DNA of 21,321 nt from an uncultured Ruminococcus sp. (GTDB lineage Bacteria > Bacillota > Clostridia > Oscillospirales > Ruminococcaceae). Below are positions 1 to 8,319 of this stretch, piece after piece; position 1 is the stretch's first letter, and every line of letters starts with the position of its first letter. The position numbers and the translations under genes were made by a program. The notes below the pieces were generated by a model. It saw only the letters and a program-made list of their open reading frames with translations, ran no database searches and was not told the origin of the DNA. Location: the NCBI GenBank assembly GCA_947589205.1, contig CANQCJ010000012.1, positions 1 to 21,321 on the forward strand, in the 5' to 3' direction.

Positions 1-399
1 GGCTTCGTCGAGATCGCAGGAGGTGAACGCCGTTCCGTAGGAATATATCCCGCCCTCCTCGGCGGTCTTGAATTTTGCGTCAAAGACCGGTATCTTTACG
101 CTCATGACGTTCTGCTCGTGAATTTCAAGCGAAAGCTCCTGCTTGGGCAGCAGCAGAGCGGTCTCGAGCTGTGCGGTCTGCATGACCGAATCTGCTATCG
201 CCATGTGGGCGTTAGCCTTGGCGATAAGCTCCTCGACCTCGGCGCGGAGCCTGCGGTTTTCGCGCACCATATCCATAAAACGCCGCATAAGCTCATCGCG
301 TTTGTCTTTAAGCAGCTTGTGACCCCTGCGCGCGGAGGCGAGCTTTTTTTTCAGATTGCTAAGCTCCATTCGCGTAGGATTTACGTTAAGTCTTGCCAA
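1..399 (-). CDS. atpD: V/A-type ATP synthase subunit D (partial, C-terminus beyond left edge)
   Basis: This is the central-rotor shaft subunit of a V/A-type ATPase. The first 133 codons are in the window and the C-terminus lies off the left edge; the family is usually about 200-220 residues. The N-terminus reads ARLNVNPTRMELSNLKKKL, typical of subunit D, and leads into a long Lys/Arg/Glu-rich helix expected to pair with the C-terminal helix as a coiled coil. I chose a TTG start at 399-397: no ATG precedes the conserved motif, and a GAGGAG Shine-Dalgarno sits inside the last codons of atpB at good spacing. Translation is therefore probably coupled to atpB, whose stop is about 9 nt upstream. 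Identification is firm; the exact start is inferred. Confidence 0.93.
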   Translation of the reverse strand, partial: MARLNVNPTRMELSNLKKKLASARRGHKLLKDKRDELMRRFMDMVRENRRLRAEVEELIAKANAHMAIADSVMQTAQLETALLLPKQELSLEIHEQNVMSVKIPVFDAKFKTAEEGGIYSYGTAFTSCDLDEA

Positions 400-407
400 A
401 GCCTATC

Positions 408-1778
408 TCACTCCTCGTAATATTGCTCAAGAAATTCCTCATGTATCCTTCGCAGCTCGCTTTTCGGCAGAAGTCTGAGAAGCTCCCAGCCGATAGAGAG
501 CGTTTCTTCGATGCTGCGGTTGTTTTCAAAGCCCTGAGAAACATATCTCTTTTCAAACTCGTCGGAAAATTTCGCATATATCCTGTCTATCGGCGTAAGC
601 GCGGCTTCACCGAGAACTACCATAAGCTCCTTGGCGTCCTTGCCTCTTGCGTAAGCCGAGAAAAGCTGGTTCATGGTGTCGGAGTGGTCGGCTCTGGTCT
701 TGCCCTCGCCGATACCCTTGTCTTTAAGTCTCGAAAGCGACGGCAGAACGTCTATCGGCGGATTTATGCCCTTTCTCGAAAGCTCTCTCGAGAGGATTAT
801 CTGACCCTCTGTGATATAGCCGGTAAGGTCGGGTATCGGGTGAGTTTTGTCGTCCTCGGGCATGGTGAGTATCGGTATCATGGTGATACTTCCTTCCTTG
901 CCCTCCTGTCTGCCCGCGCGTTCGTAGATAGTCGCAAGGTCGGTATACATATATCCGGGATAGCCTCTTCTTCCGGGCACTTCCTTTCTTGCGGCGGAGA
1001 CCTCTCTCAACGCGTCGGCATAGTTGGTTATATCGGTAAGAATTACCAGAACGTGCATATTCTTTTCAAACGCAAGATATTCCGCGGCGGTCAGAGCCAT
1101 TTTCGGAGTAGCGAGACGTTCTATCGCCGAGTCGTTGGCGAGGTTTATGAACATTACCGTTCTGTCGAGCGCGCCGGTGCTGCGGAAGCTGTTGATAAAA
1201 TACTCCGATTCCTCGAAGGTTATACCCATAGCCGCGAAAACAACGGCGAATTGTTCGTCCTTTCCGAGTACCTTAGCCTGTCTCGCTATCTGTGCGGCGA
1301 GCTGCGCGTGGGGCAGACCGCTTGCGGAGAATATCGGCAGCTTCTGACCTCTTACGAGGGTGTTGAGTCCGTCGATAGCGGAAACGCCGGTCTGGATAAA
1401 TTCCTGCGGATATTTTCTTGCGACCGGGTTCATGGGCAGACCGTTCACGTCGAGTCTCATTTCCGGGATTATCTCCGGACCGTTGTCGATAGGCGTGCCG
1501 AGACCGTCGAAAACTCTTCCGAGCATATCCTCGGATACGCCCAGCTCCATTTGTCTGCCGGTAAAAATAACGCTTGAATCCTGTAAATTTATACCTGCGG
1601 CGTTATCGAAAAGCTGAACGAGCGCGTTGTTTCCGTCTACCTCGAGCACGCGGCAGCGGCGTTTTTCACCGTTTGCAAGCTTTATCTGAGCAAGCTCGTT
1701 GAACTTTACGCCCTCGACGTCCTTAACGAGAAGCAGAGGTCCCGCGGCTTCTTCTATCGTTTTGTATTCTCTCGGCAT
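408..1778 (-). CDS. atpB: V/A-type ATP synthase subunit B (regulatory, non-catalytic)
   Basis: 456 residues, the normal length for the non-catalytic B subunit of the A3B3 head. It shows the N-terminal beta-barrel (about residues 10-75), the LGRVFDGLGTPID segment, and GVSAIDGLNTLVRGQKLPIF just before the nucleotide domain. The P-loop is degenerate: the catalytic GxxxxGKT is replaced by SGLPHAQL (about 153-160), the hallmark of B rather than A. The C-terminal domain has the ADHSDTMNQLFSAYARG segment. Its ATG shares one base with the atpA stop (TGATG), so the two are translationally coupled, which suits 1:1 stoichiometry. No frame damage is seen. Confidence 0.97.
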   Translation of the reverse strand: MPREYKTIEEAAGPLLLVKDVEGVKFNELAQIKLANGEKRRCRVLEVDGNNALVQLFDNAAGINLQDSSVIFTGRQMELGVSEDMLGRVFDGLGTPIDNGPEIIPEMRLDVNGLPMNPVARKYPQEFIQTGVSAIDGLNTLVRGQKLPIFSASGLPHAQLAAQIARQAKVLGKDEQFAVVFAAMGITFEESEYFINSFRSTGALDRTVMFINLANDSAIERLATPKMALTAAEYLAFEKNMHVLVILTDITNYADALREVSAARKEVPGRRGYPGYMYTDLATIYERAGRQEGKEGSITMIPILTMPEDDKTHPIPDLTGYITEGQIILSRELSRKGINPPIDVLPSLSRLKDKGIGEGKTRADHSDTMNQLFSAYARGKDAKELMVVLGEAALTPIDRIYAKFSDEFEKRYVSQGFENNRSIEETLSIGWELLRLLPKSELRRIHEEFLEQYYEE

Positions 1779-3562
1779 CAGACTTCCTCCTTCCGACTGT
1801 CAAGAAGCTTATCTATCTCGGCGGATATTTCTCTTGAAGCTTTTTCATATTCTTCATCTATGCGCTCTTCGGGAGTATACTTAAAGCGTCCGATCTTTTC
1901 TCTTACCTCGAGCTGCGAAAGGCTGTCGACGTCCGCGCCCTTTGAAGCAGCGTCGTCCGATTCGTCGTGAAGCTGTAAAATAAGCCGCATCATATAGAGC
2001 TGCTTTTTCATGCTCGAATAGGTGTCGACCTCGTGGAAAGCGAGCTGATGGAGAAAATCCTCTCTTATTGAGCGGGCGGTCTCCATTTTTATCCTGTCGC
2101 TTGCCGAAAGCGAATCCATACCGATAAGCTTGACTATCTCCATAAGCTCCGCTTCCTCGTGAAGAATCGCGATAAAGCGCGCTCTCATATCCGGCCAGTC
2201 CTCGGCGACGTTTTCTTTGTACCAATCGCTCAAGCTGTCGGCATAGAGCGAGTAGCTTGTAAGCCAGTTTATAGCAGGGAAGTGACGCTGATAAGCAAGC
2301 GAAGCGTCAAGTCCCCAGAATACCTTTACAATTCTGAGCGTTGCCTGTGAAACAGGCTCTGAAATATCTCCTCCGGGAGGGGAGACCGCTCCGATAACCG
2401 AAAGCGCGCCCTCTCTGCCGTCCGAACCGTTAGCGAGCACTCTTCCGGCGCGTTCATAGAATTGCGCGAGACGGCTTCCGAGGTAAGCGGGATAGCCTTC
2501 GTCGCCGGGCATTTCCTCAAGACGTCCGGACATTTCTCTTAACGCCTCCGCCCAGCGGGAGGTAGAATCCGCCATAAGCGCGACCGAGTAGCCCATATCT
2601 CTGAAATATTCCGCAATGGTGATACCGGTGTAAACGGAGGCCTCTCTTGCCGCAACGGGCATATCGGAGGTATTGGCGATAAGCACGGTGCGTTCCATAA
2701 GCGACTTGCCGGTATGCGGGTCGATAAGCTCCGGAAATTCGTTAAGAACGTCGGTCATTTCGTTTCCGCGTTCGCCGCAGCCGATATAGACGATAATATC
2801 CGCCTCCGCCCATTTTGCGAGCTGGTGCTGAGTAACGGTCTTGCCGCTGCCGAACGGACCGGGTATCGCCGCTACGCCGCCCTTAGCTATCGGGAAAAGG
2901 CAGTCGACAACTCTCTGACCGGTAATAAGCGGCATATCGGGCGACAGCTTTTTAGCGTAAGGGCGGCCCTTTCTTACAGGCCATTTCTGCATAAGCCTAA
3001 GCTCATGCTCATTGCCCTTGCCGTCTGCGATAACGCAAACCGTCTGATCGACGGTAAATTCGCCTTCTTCAATGCTTTTTACCCTTCCTGACAAGCCGTT
3101 AGGCGTCATTATTTTGTGAAGCACTATATCGGTTTCATCGACAGTGCCGATGATATCGCCGCCGATAACGCTGTCGCCGACTTTTACAGTCGGTTTAAAG
3201 CTCCATTTTTTATCGCGTTTGAGCGAGGGTACCTCTATACCCTTTTGCAGGTTGTTACCCGCAATTTTCTTTATATCGTCAAGAGGACGCTGTATGCCGT
3301 CAAAAATACTTCCGATAAGCCCCGGACCCAATTCCACGCTCATCGGTTCGCCGACGGATTCCACCGGCTCGCCCGTACCGAGACCGGACGTTTCCTCATA
3401 GACCTGTATCGAAGCGCGGCTGCCGTGCATTTCGATGATCTCTCCGATAAGTCTGCGGTCGCTGACGCGCACCATATCGAACATATTCGCGTCGCGCATA
3501 CCGTCCGCTATTATCAGAGGTCCGGCGATCTTTACGATCCTTCCTTTACTTGCTGCGTTCAT
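1778..3562 (-). CDS. atpA: V/A-type ATP synthase subunit A (catalytic)
   Basis: 594 residues, standard length. This is the catalytic nucleotide-binding subunit of the cytoplasmic V1/A1 head. Visible are the N-terminal barrel (KGRIVKIAGPLIIADGM), the A-specific non-homologous insert (roughly residues 110-190), the P-loop GPFGSGKT (about 235-242), GCGERGNEMTDVL with the catalytic Glu region, and the ADSTSRWAEALREMSGRLEE block. The ATG is preceded by AGGAGCG. It lies between atpF, about 30 nt upstream, and atpB, which overlaps its stop by one base. Nothing suggests truncation or transfer. Whether the complex mainly hydrolyses or makes ATP in the cell cannot be read from sequence. Confidence 0.98.
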   Translation of the reverse strand: MNAASKGRIVKIAGPLIIADGMRDANMFDMVRVSDRRLIGEIIEMHGSRASIQVYEETSGLGTGEPVESVGEPMSVELGPGLIGSIFDGIQRPLDDIKKIAGNNLQKGIEVPSLKRDKKWSFKPTVKVGDSVIGGDIIGTVDETDIVLHKIMTPNGLSGRVKSIEEGEFTVDQTVCVIADGKGNEHELRLMQKWPVRKGRPYAKKLSPDMPLITGQRVVDCLFPIAKGGVAAIPGPFGSGKTVTQHQLAKWAEADIIVYIGCGERGNEMTDVLNEFPELIDPHTGKSLMERTVLIANTSDMPVAAREASVYTGITIAEYFRDMGYSVALMADSTSRWAEALREMSGRLEEMPGDEGYPAYLGSRLAQFYERAGRVLANGSDGREGALSVIGAVSPPGGDISEPVSQATLRIVKVFWGLDASLAYQRHFPAINWLTSYSLYADSLSDWYKENVAEDWPDMRARFIAILHEEAELMEIVKLIGMDSLSASDRIKMETARSIREDFLHQLAFHEVDTYSSMKKQLYMMRLILQLHDESDDAASKGADVDSLSQLEVREKIGRFKYTPEERIDEEYEKASREISAEIDKLLDSRKEEV

Positions 3563-3593
3563 TATAAGGCAAACGCTCCTTTCCCTATAGATG

Positions 3594-3905
3594 TTATTTT
3601 AAAATATCCGAGCCGACCGCTTTTTCGACCGACCGGTGAAGATCTCTCATACCCTCGCCCGTGTTGCCGCTGACTCCCGGGATAAGAATTATCGCGGGTA
3701 TCCTGCGGCTGCGGAATTTTTCGATAGCTTCACTAACGCCCGCCGCCGCGGCTTCGGTTATAAAGATGACCGCGAAGCCGTTTTGCGCAAGGCGGTTTAT
3801 GAGCCGAGACACCTCGTCAGGCTGAGTTTTAAAGAACACGGAGATCCCGAGCGAGGCAAAGCCGCTGACGCTTTCGCGGCTTCCGATAGCCGCCGCCTTA
3901 TACAT
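3594..3905 (-). CDS. atpF: V/A-type ATP synthase subunit F
   Basis: 103 residues, the usual size for the small F subunit of the central rotor, which binds subunit D. The fold signature is a Rossmann-like alternation: MYKAAAIGSRESVSGFASLGI, then FAVIFITEAAA, then IPAIILIPGVSG. Its start overlaps the end of atpC by 8 nt (ATGTATAA), so translation is coupled. E. hirae nomenclature calls this subunit NtpG. The naming can be confused with F-type AtpF (subunit b), which it is not. Confidence rests on both sequence and the fixed operon position between C and A. Confidence 0.93.
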   Translation of the reverse strand: MYKAAAIGSRESVSGFASLGISVFFKTQPDEVSRLINRLAQNGFAVIFITEAAAAGVSEAIEKFRSRRIPAIILIPGVSGNTGEGMRDLHRSVEKAVGSDILK

Positions 3906-4866
3906 AAAGCATACGCATCCTTTCTTTAATAATAGCGGTGTCCGCGCCGCAGTCCTTGCATACGAAGATTATGCGGAGATTTTTTATCTGCGTTTCCTTA
4001 GCCAGATAATAAGCCGCGAGCGGATCTAAGCCGAAGCTTTTCATTCTTGCGTCCTCGATGAGAGCCGCCGTAAGATCGTCCGTGCGTTTTTCAAACTGCG
4101 CGGGAGAGGCTTTAAGAAGCTCCGCAAGCTCACCGAAGCCCGTGCTTTCGAGCAGTCCGGTAAGGCTTTCAAAGCCGCCCGCCGCCGCGCGCGCCAGCGC
4201 TGCCGCATCAAGCTCGTCAGAGCCGCAGACAGCCGTCTGTATAAAAGCCTCGGTCTTGTTCATAAGACTCAGCCTGTAGGCGGTCTTGATATCGGCAAAC
4301 AGCGCGGTAAGCTCCGCATAGCGGATAAGAAGATCATTTCCGCTAAGCTTTGCTTTTTCCCTCATTTTTTCAAGGCAAGCCCTGTCTGTCATCATATCCG
4401 CAAGCTGACCGTCCATATTCGCCGCAAGAGAATCGTAAACCTTTTCCGCAGTTTCGCGTATATGCTCCGGCAGCATTTCCCAATGCTTTTCTCTCACGTT
4501 AAGATAAAGCGTATCGAGATCGAGCAGCGTCGGGCGCAGATAAAGCTCCTTCGGGTCTGTGTTTGACATAAGCGATTTCAAAGCCGCTTTCAGATCGTGA
4601 AAATCGTTTTTATAAAGCAGCAGATCAAGCTCCGACGGGCTTGGAACATAGCTCGAGATAAATTCCCACGTTTTTTCAAGCTCATCGTCGAGCTGTGCGA
4701 TAAATCCGCCGCTTGTTTCCGGCGGGTTTATGGAGACCGAGCGCAGTATATCCGCGGCTTCGCGCCAGCTCTCCGCAGCTATCAGCCTTTCGATATCGGC
4801 CTGCGACAGCAGCGCGCTTTCCATAGCCCTTACAGCGGCGACCGCGCTTGCATATTCCGTACTCAT
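3898..4866 (-). CDS. atpC: V/A-type ATP synthase subunit C (d-type rotor cap)
   Basis: 322 residues. This is the cap-like subunit that joins the central stalk to the membrane rotor ring (eukaryotic subunit d equivalent). It starts STEYASAVAAVRAMESALL and has helical blocks with Asp/Glu-Leu spacing typical of the vATP-synt_AC39 family, such as YKNDFHDLKAALKSLM, which corresponds to the family's N-D-hh-N/K-h region. The ATG at 4866 has a strong AAAGGAGGG ribosome site that overlaps the stop of the displaced atpE reading frame. It lies between E and F as in other bacterial V-ATPase operons. The sequence family is variable, so the call uses context as well. Confidence 0.93.
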   Translation of the reverse strand: MSTEYASAVAAVRAMESALLSQADIERLIAAESWREAADILRSVSINPPETSGGFIAQLDDELEKTWEFISSYVPSPSELDLLLYKNDFHDLKAALKSLMSNTDPKELYLRPTLLDLDTLYLNVREKHWEMLPEHIRETAEKVYDSLAANMDGQLADMMTDRACLEKMREKAKLSGNDLLIRYAELTALFADIKTAYRLSLMNKTEAFIQTAVCGSDELDAAALARAAAGGFESLTGLLESTGFGELAELLKASPAQFEKRTDDLTAALIEDARMKSFGLDPLAAYYLAKETQIKNLRIIFVCKDCGADTAIIKERMRMLYV

Positions 4867-4878
4867 TGCGCCCTCCTT

Positions 4879-5037
4879 TTATTCAAAAAGGATCGAAGCC
4901 GCAAGATCCCTTATCGGATCTCTCTCGGCTTCAACGATAGCCGAAAAGCTGCAATTTTCATATATATTGCCGTAGCTCAGAATAAAGCCGTTCTCTATAT
5001 CAGCCGGTTCGTCGGATATCCTGATAGAAGAAGCCCT
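4879..5037 (-). pseudogene. atpE: Displaced C-terminal part of V-type ATPase subunit E
   Basis: In the frame offset by one base from atpE, the sequence from about 5037 to the TAA at 4879-4881 reads ISDEPADIENGFILSYG and then NIYENCSFSAIVEAE, ending ILFE. This is the canonical C-terminal domain of subunit E (the SDE..DI..GFIL..G element). It has no start codon or ribosome site of its own, and its stop overlaps the atpC ribosome site exactly as a real atpE stop would. It is therefore the rest of atpE separated by a one-base indel, with the GGG at 5036-5034 (minus-strand sense AAAGGGCTTC) the simplest place. Confidence 0.88.
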
Positions 5038-5474
5038 TTAAGGCGTTTTCCGAGATCGGCGGGAAGTCTTTTGAGATCTGCGGCGTTAAAGCTGATAACT
5101 CCCTCGCCGCTTCTCATATTCTTGACCGCAAGCTTTATGATAAGCTCAAAATAATCCTTTGTATCGAGCTGTGAGAGGCGTTTTAAAGCCTCCTCCACGG
5201 CTGCGTCTATACATTCGGCGCGGCAGCGCAGAGCTTCTCTTTTAAGACGCGCGTCGGCAGCGGCGCAGGCGGAAGCATAGTCTGCCGCCGCCTTTTTTTC
5301 AAAAGCCGCGATATATTCGTTGTAGGCCTCCGAAGCCTCCTTGTCGCCGTCAGCCTTTATCCGATCGGCTTTTTTACGCGCCGAAGCGGTCTCGGCGTCG
5401 GCGTTAGCTTTTCCCTGAGCGGTAATTTCGTTGAGTATCCTGTCAAGTCCTGCCAACTCTTGTTTCTCCTCCAT
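4995..5474 (-). CDS. atpE: V/A-type ATP synthase subunit E, in-frame part (frameshifted near 5034-5036)
   Basis: Peripheral-stalk subunit E, which forms a long heterodimeric coiled coil with subunit H/G. The open frame gives 159 residues: a long Ala/Glu/Lys-rich N-terminal helix (residues about 1-85), then the start of the globular C-terminal domain (CRAECIDAAVEEALKRL...). The family is normally about 190-200 residues. After KRLKG (codons ending near 5034) the frame continues as an unrelated tail, LLLSGYPTNRLI, and stops at 4995. The missing family C-terminus is intact in the -1 frame (next entry). Restoring one base gives a normal 198-residue protein. The ATG at 5474 has GGAGG upstream. As written, the protein would lack the domain that docks on the A3B3 head. 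Confidence 0.88.
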   Translation of the reverse strand: MEEKQELAGLDRILNEITAQGKANADAETASARKKADRIKADGDKEASEAYNEYIAAFEKKAAADYASACAAADARLKREALRCRAECIDAAVEEALKRLSQLDTKDYFELIIKLAVKNMRSGEGVISFNAADLKRLPADLGKRLKGLLLSGYPTNRLI

Positions 5475-5496
5475 TCCGATTAGGTCTAAGCTTTTA

Positions 5497-5973
5497 TCAA
5501 AGCTGAATGTTGTATATGAGCAGAATGGAGATAAGAAGAGCCAATATAGCGTAGGTCTCTACCATTGCCGCCATGATAACGCCCTTGCCGCTCTGGTCGG
5601 GCTGCTTTGCAACTATCCCAACGCCTGCCGCCGCAGCTCTTCCCTGAGAGATACCCGAGAAAAGACCTACGATAGCTATAGGCATACAAGCCGCGAGGAA
5701 CATAAGTCCCTGTGAAGCGGTGAGCGAGACGGCAGAGCCGCCGATTATGCCTATTCTGCTCATAAGAAGAATAGCGGTAAGAAGTCCGTAAAGACCCTGC
5801 GTACCTGGCAGAAGCTGTAAAATAAGCACCTTGCTGAATTTTGACGGATCGACCGAGACCACGCCCGCGGCTGCTTCTCCGACGATCCCAACGCCCTTAG
5901 CCGAGCCGATACCCGCAAAAAGAGCCGCGCTCACTGCGCCGATAACGGCAAGAGCCAATCCTAAACTACTCAT
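5497..5973 (-). CDS. atpK: V-type ATPase proteolipid subunit K (rotor c-ring, Na+-type site)
   Basis: 158 residues forming four membrane helices, that is two fused hairpins, as in bacterial V-type rings. Helix 2 carries LLPGTQGLYG (T58, Q59); the loop into helix 3/4 has ISQGRAAAAG (Q110); helix 4 has MAAMVETYAILALL with the ion-carrying Glu139. The first hairpin lacks an equivalent carboxylate, so each subunit carries one ion. L55, T58, Q59, Q110 and E139 match the Na+ ligand set described for E. hirae NtpK. The ATG at 5973 overlaps the atpI stop (TAG, 5966-5968) by 8 nt. Na+ specificity is inferred from these residues, not measured. Confidence 0.96.
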   Translation of the reverse strand: MSSLGLALAVIGAVSAALFAGIGSAKGVGIVGEAAAGVVSVDPSKFSKVLILQLLPGTQGLYGLLTAILLMSRIGIIGGSAVSLTASQGLMFLAACMPIAIVGLFSGISQGRAAAAGVGIVAKQPDQSGKGVIMAAMVETYAILALLISILLIYNIQL

Positions 5974-7939
5974 TGAAAGATTCCTCCTTGAAATTGTAAT
6001 AATTTGTTTTTACGTCAAGCGGGTCGAACGCTCTTCCGCCGCCCTCATAGAATTTGCTGAAAAGCTCAACAAACTGAAGTCTGTCGGTATGAACGTAAGC
6101 GCCCAGAAGATTTATCGCTAAATTCGCCGTGTGACCGACGATAAAGACAACTATGAGCAATACCGCTTTAACAACGGTATTTTCCGGCATTGTGCCGATA
6201 AGGTTGATAACTCCGGCTATGCTTCCGGTCGCAAGACCGAGAGCCAACAGTCTCGAATAGGAAAGTATATCGCTCAAATAGCCGGTAGCGGTGTTATAAA
6301 GCGTATAAAGACCTCCGAAGAGCTTTCCGAGGATACCCTTTGCGCTTCTTCCTGCGGTAAGCACGAGCACGATAACTCCCGCCGCCGCAAGGTAAAGACC
6401 TATCGTGATAAGGTCGGACGGAACGGTGGTAAGTATCGAAGCCGCCGCCGGGCATACGCCGAGTACTATAATGTATATCGGAACGGTATCGAGTATCGCC
6501 CCGAGCCTGTCTCCCTCGCTCCATTTCATTTTAAGCGACACCGCCAGACCCAGGAACAAATGGCAGATGCCGAGCGCGAAGGAGTAAAGCAGAAGCTTTA
6601 TCGGATCGTCTATCGGTTCAAACCAGAGCGCGACGCTTCCGACGTCCTTGTTGAAGAACTGTTCGCCGACGACCTGAATGATATCGCCGAACCAGCTTCC
6701 GAACAGCGCGCCGAAGATAACGGTTGAAACGCCGCAGTTGCGGAACATTATCAGCGTTTTTCGCATTTTTTCTTCAAGCCGCATTTTTTTCAGCGCGATA
6801 GTCGTGCCGATAAGCATGACCAGACCGTAGCCCGCGTCCGAAAGCATCATGCCGAAGAACAGATAGTAGAAAAACGACATGACGGGCGTAGGGTCGACGT
6901 CTCGGCGGTTGGGCAGCGCGTACATCTCGGTGATCCCTTCGACCGGGGCTGAAAACTTCGAGTTTTCAAGCAGCACCGGAACCTCCTCGTCCGCCTCCGG
7001 TTCATACACTCTTACCGCCGCCGTGTACTTGCTTTCTATCTCCTTGATAAGCCTTTCGGAATATTTTTCCGGTATAAAACCGTTGAGCACGAACGTACTT
7101 TCGGTAAACGCAAGCTTATTGAGCGCGTCGTACTTGTCCTTTCTCATGGAAAGATAGTCGACGGTAAATTCCAACGCTCTGCGGCTGTCGGCATAGGAGA
7201 CTATCCTGTCGGTATGCTTTTGTATCTTTTGCTCCAGCTCGGCTATCCTGCTTTCGCATTCCTTTGTAAGCTGCGCGGGAGTTTTGTTTTCCTGCTCCGC
7301 CGCCGAAGCGAATCCGTTTTTCCTCAGTGCCGAATGCACCTCATCGCTGTCCCTTTTCAAGCAGACGGCGAATATGTTCGTTTGCAGCTTTGTTGAGTAA
7401 ACTATCTGCACCTGCGTATCGCCGCCCAAAAGCTCTTCAAGCTGCTGCTCTGTATACGCCTTCGGGAGCGTACCGATAAAGCAGTCGGTCAGAGCCGTTC
7501 CCTTAAAGCCGAGCGGCACATCGAGCGCGCTCCACTGTTCAAGGTTAGCCTTTTTGATAGAAAGCTGACTAAGCTCCGCTTCGCATTCGCCTATCCTGCG
7601 GCTGCTTTTGGTTATCGCCGCGGCAGCCTGCATAGTTTTTTCAAATTTTTTCGCGCCCTCACCGAAGCTGTCGGTATCTATCTCGCGCCTTGCGGTAAAG
7701 CCGTCAAGGAGCGATCTTTTCTCCGGCGCATATTTATTGAGGATATCGAGAGCGTTCTGCGCGCTGCCTCTGAACCTTTCAAACTGCGATACCGCTGCCG
7801 CCGCATTCGTCTTGATAAGGCGTTCGTCCGTGCAGTCGGTTATCTCGACCGCGCCGCGCCTTTGCAGCAGCTCGATTATCCGTTTGCTGTCTTTAAGCAT
7901 AGCGATAAGCTCTATCCTCATCATTTTCAGCTTCGCCAT
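5966..7939 (-). CDS. atpI: V-type ATPase subunit I (membrane stator a-subunit)
   Basis: 657 residues, usual for bacterial subunit I. The N-terminal half (to about residue 340) is soluble and partly coiled coil and anchors the two peripheral stalks. The C-terminal half holds about seven to eight membrane spans, from FFYYLFFGMMLSDAGYG (about 356) onward. Conserved arginines sit in SYSRLLALGLA (R563) and HTDRLQFVE (R620). In E. hirae NtpI two arginines with nearly the same separation face the rotor and release the ion from the ring. The ATG at 7939 has AAAGGACGG upstream. It follows the H/G subunit gene by about 30 nt and overlaps atpK by 8 nt. Confidence 0.97.
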   Translation of the reverse strand: MAKLKMMRIELIAMLKDSKRIIELLQRRGAVEITDCTDERLIKTNAAAAVSQFERFRGSAQNALDILNKYAPEKRSLLDGFTARREIDTDSFGEGAKKFEKTMQAAAAITKSSRRIGECEAELSQLSIKKANLEQWSALDVPLGFKGTALTDCFIGTLPKAYTEQQLEELLGGDTQVQIVYSTKLQTNIFAVCLKRDSDEVHSALRKNGFASAAEQENKTPAQLTKECESRIAELEQKIQKHTDRIVSYADSRRALEFTVDYLSMRKDKYDALNKLAFTESTFVLNGFIPEKYSERLIKEIESKYTAAVRVYEPEADEEVPVLLENSKFSAPVEGITEMYALPNRRDVDPTPVMSFFYYLFFGMMLSDAGYGLVMLIGTTIALKKMRLEEKMRKTLIMFRNCGVSTVIFGALFGSWFGDIIQVVGEQFFNKDVGSVALWFEPIDDPIKLLLYSFALGICHLFLGLAVSLKMKWSEGDRLGAILDTVPIYIIVLGVCPAAASILTTVPSDLITIGLYLAAAGVIVLVLTAGRSAKGILGKLFGGLYTLYNTATGYLSDILSYSRLLALGLATGSIAGVINLIGTMPENTVVKAVLLIVVFIVGHTANLAINLLGAYVHTDRLQFVELFSKFYEGGGRAFDPLDVKTNYYNFKEESFNE

Positions 7940-7968
7940 TACATCGCCGTCCTTTCAGAATCTAACGA

Positions 7969-8280
7969 TCAGCCGAAAAACCGTTCGATGACCGCCTGCG
8001 CCGCCCGAGAATTTCTCTGTGCCGCAAGCTCTTTTATCCGCGCGGTCTGCTCGCCGCATTCCTTAGCGCGTTCCTCGGCGTAAGCCGCAGCCCTTTCACT
8101 GTTTGCGCGTTCAGCCTCGGCGCATTCGCTTTTAGCCTTTTCAATCGCCTCCGCGCGCTTTTGCCGCGCATATTCGCGGGCCTGTTCGATAAGCTCCTCG
8201 CCCGCGCGCCTTGCTTCGGCAAGAGCCGTCCGGTTGTCGTTCTCGGCGTCGAGCACTTTAGCTACCGTTTCGGATACCAT
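7969..8280 (-). CDS. atpH: V-type ATPase peripheral stalk subunit H/G
   Basis: 103 residues, almost entirely a charged Ala/Glu/Arg/Lys helix with hendecad-like spacing (EEARR, AREYARQKRAEAIEKAKSE). It ends in the family-typical amphipathic AVIERFFG. This is the partner of subunit E in the peripheral stalk (AhaH in archaea, NtpF in E. hirae). It is the first gene of the operon, with its ATG at 8280 preceded by AGAGGTG, and the leader and promoter lie directly upstream. Low-complexity helices are weak evidence alone; the position ahead of atpI and the C-terminal motif make the call. Confidence 0.88.
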   Translation of the reverse strand: MVSETVAKVLDAENDNRTALAEARRAGEELIEQAREYARQKRAEAIEKAKSECAEAERANSERAAAYAEERAKECGEQTARIKELAAQRNSRAAQAVIERFFG

Positions 8281-8319
8281 AATTCAAAGCACCTCTGTCA
8301 TAATTAAAAATAAGCAAAA

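Noticed and set aside
393..1577. A 394-codon open frame on the plus strand
   Set aside because: It is antisense to atpB, whose full-length product is unmistakable. The translation is Arg/Ser/Tyr-rich with no recognisable motif, and it lacks a ribosome site.
5022..5041. Programmed -1 ribosomal frameshifting in atpE
   Set aside because: The in-frame sequence is CTT AAA GGG CTT, which has no X-XXY-YYZ slippery heptamer. I see no upstream ribosome-site stimulator or downstream pseudoknot, and no precedent is known to me for this gene.
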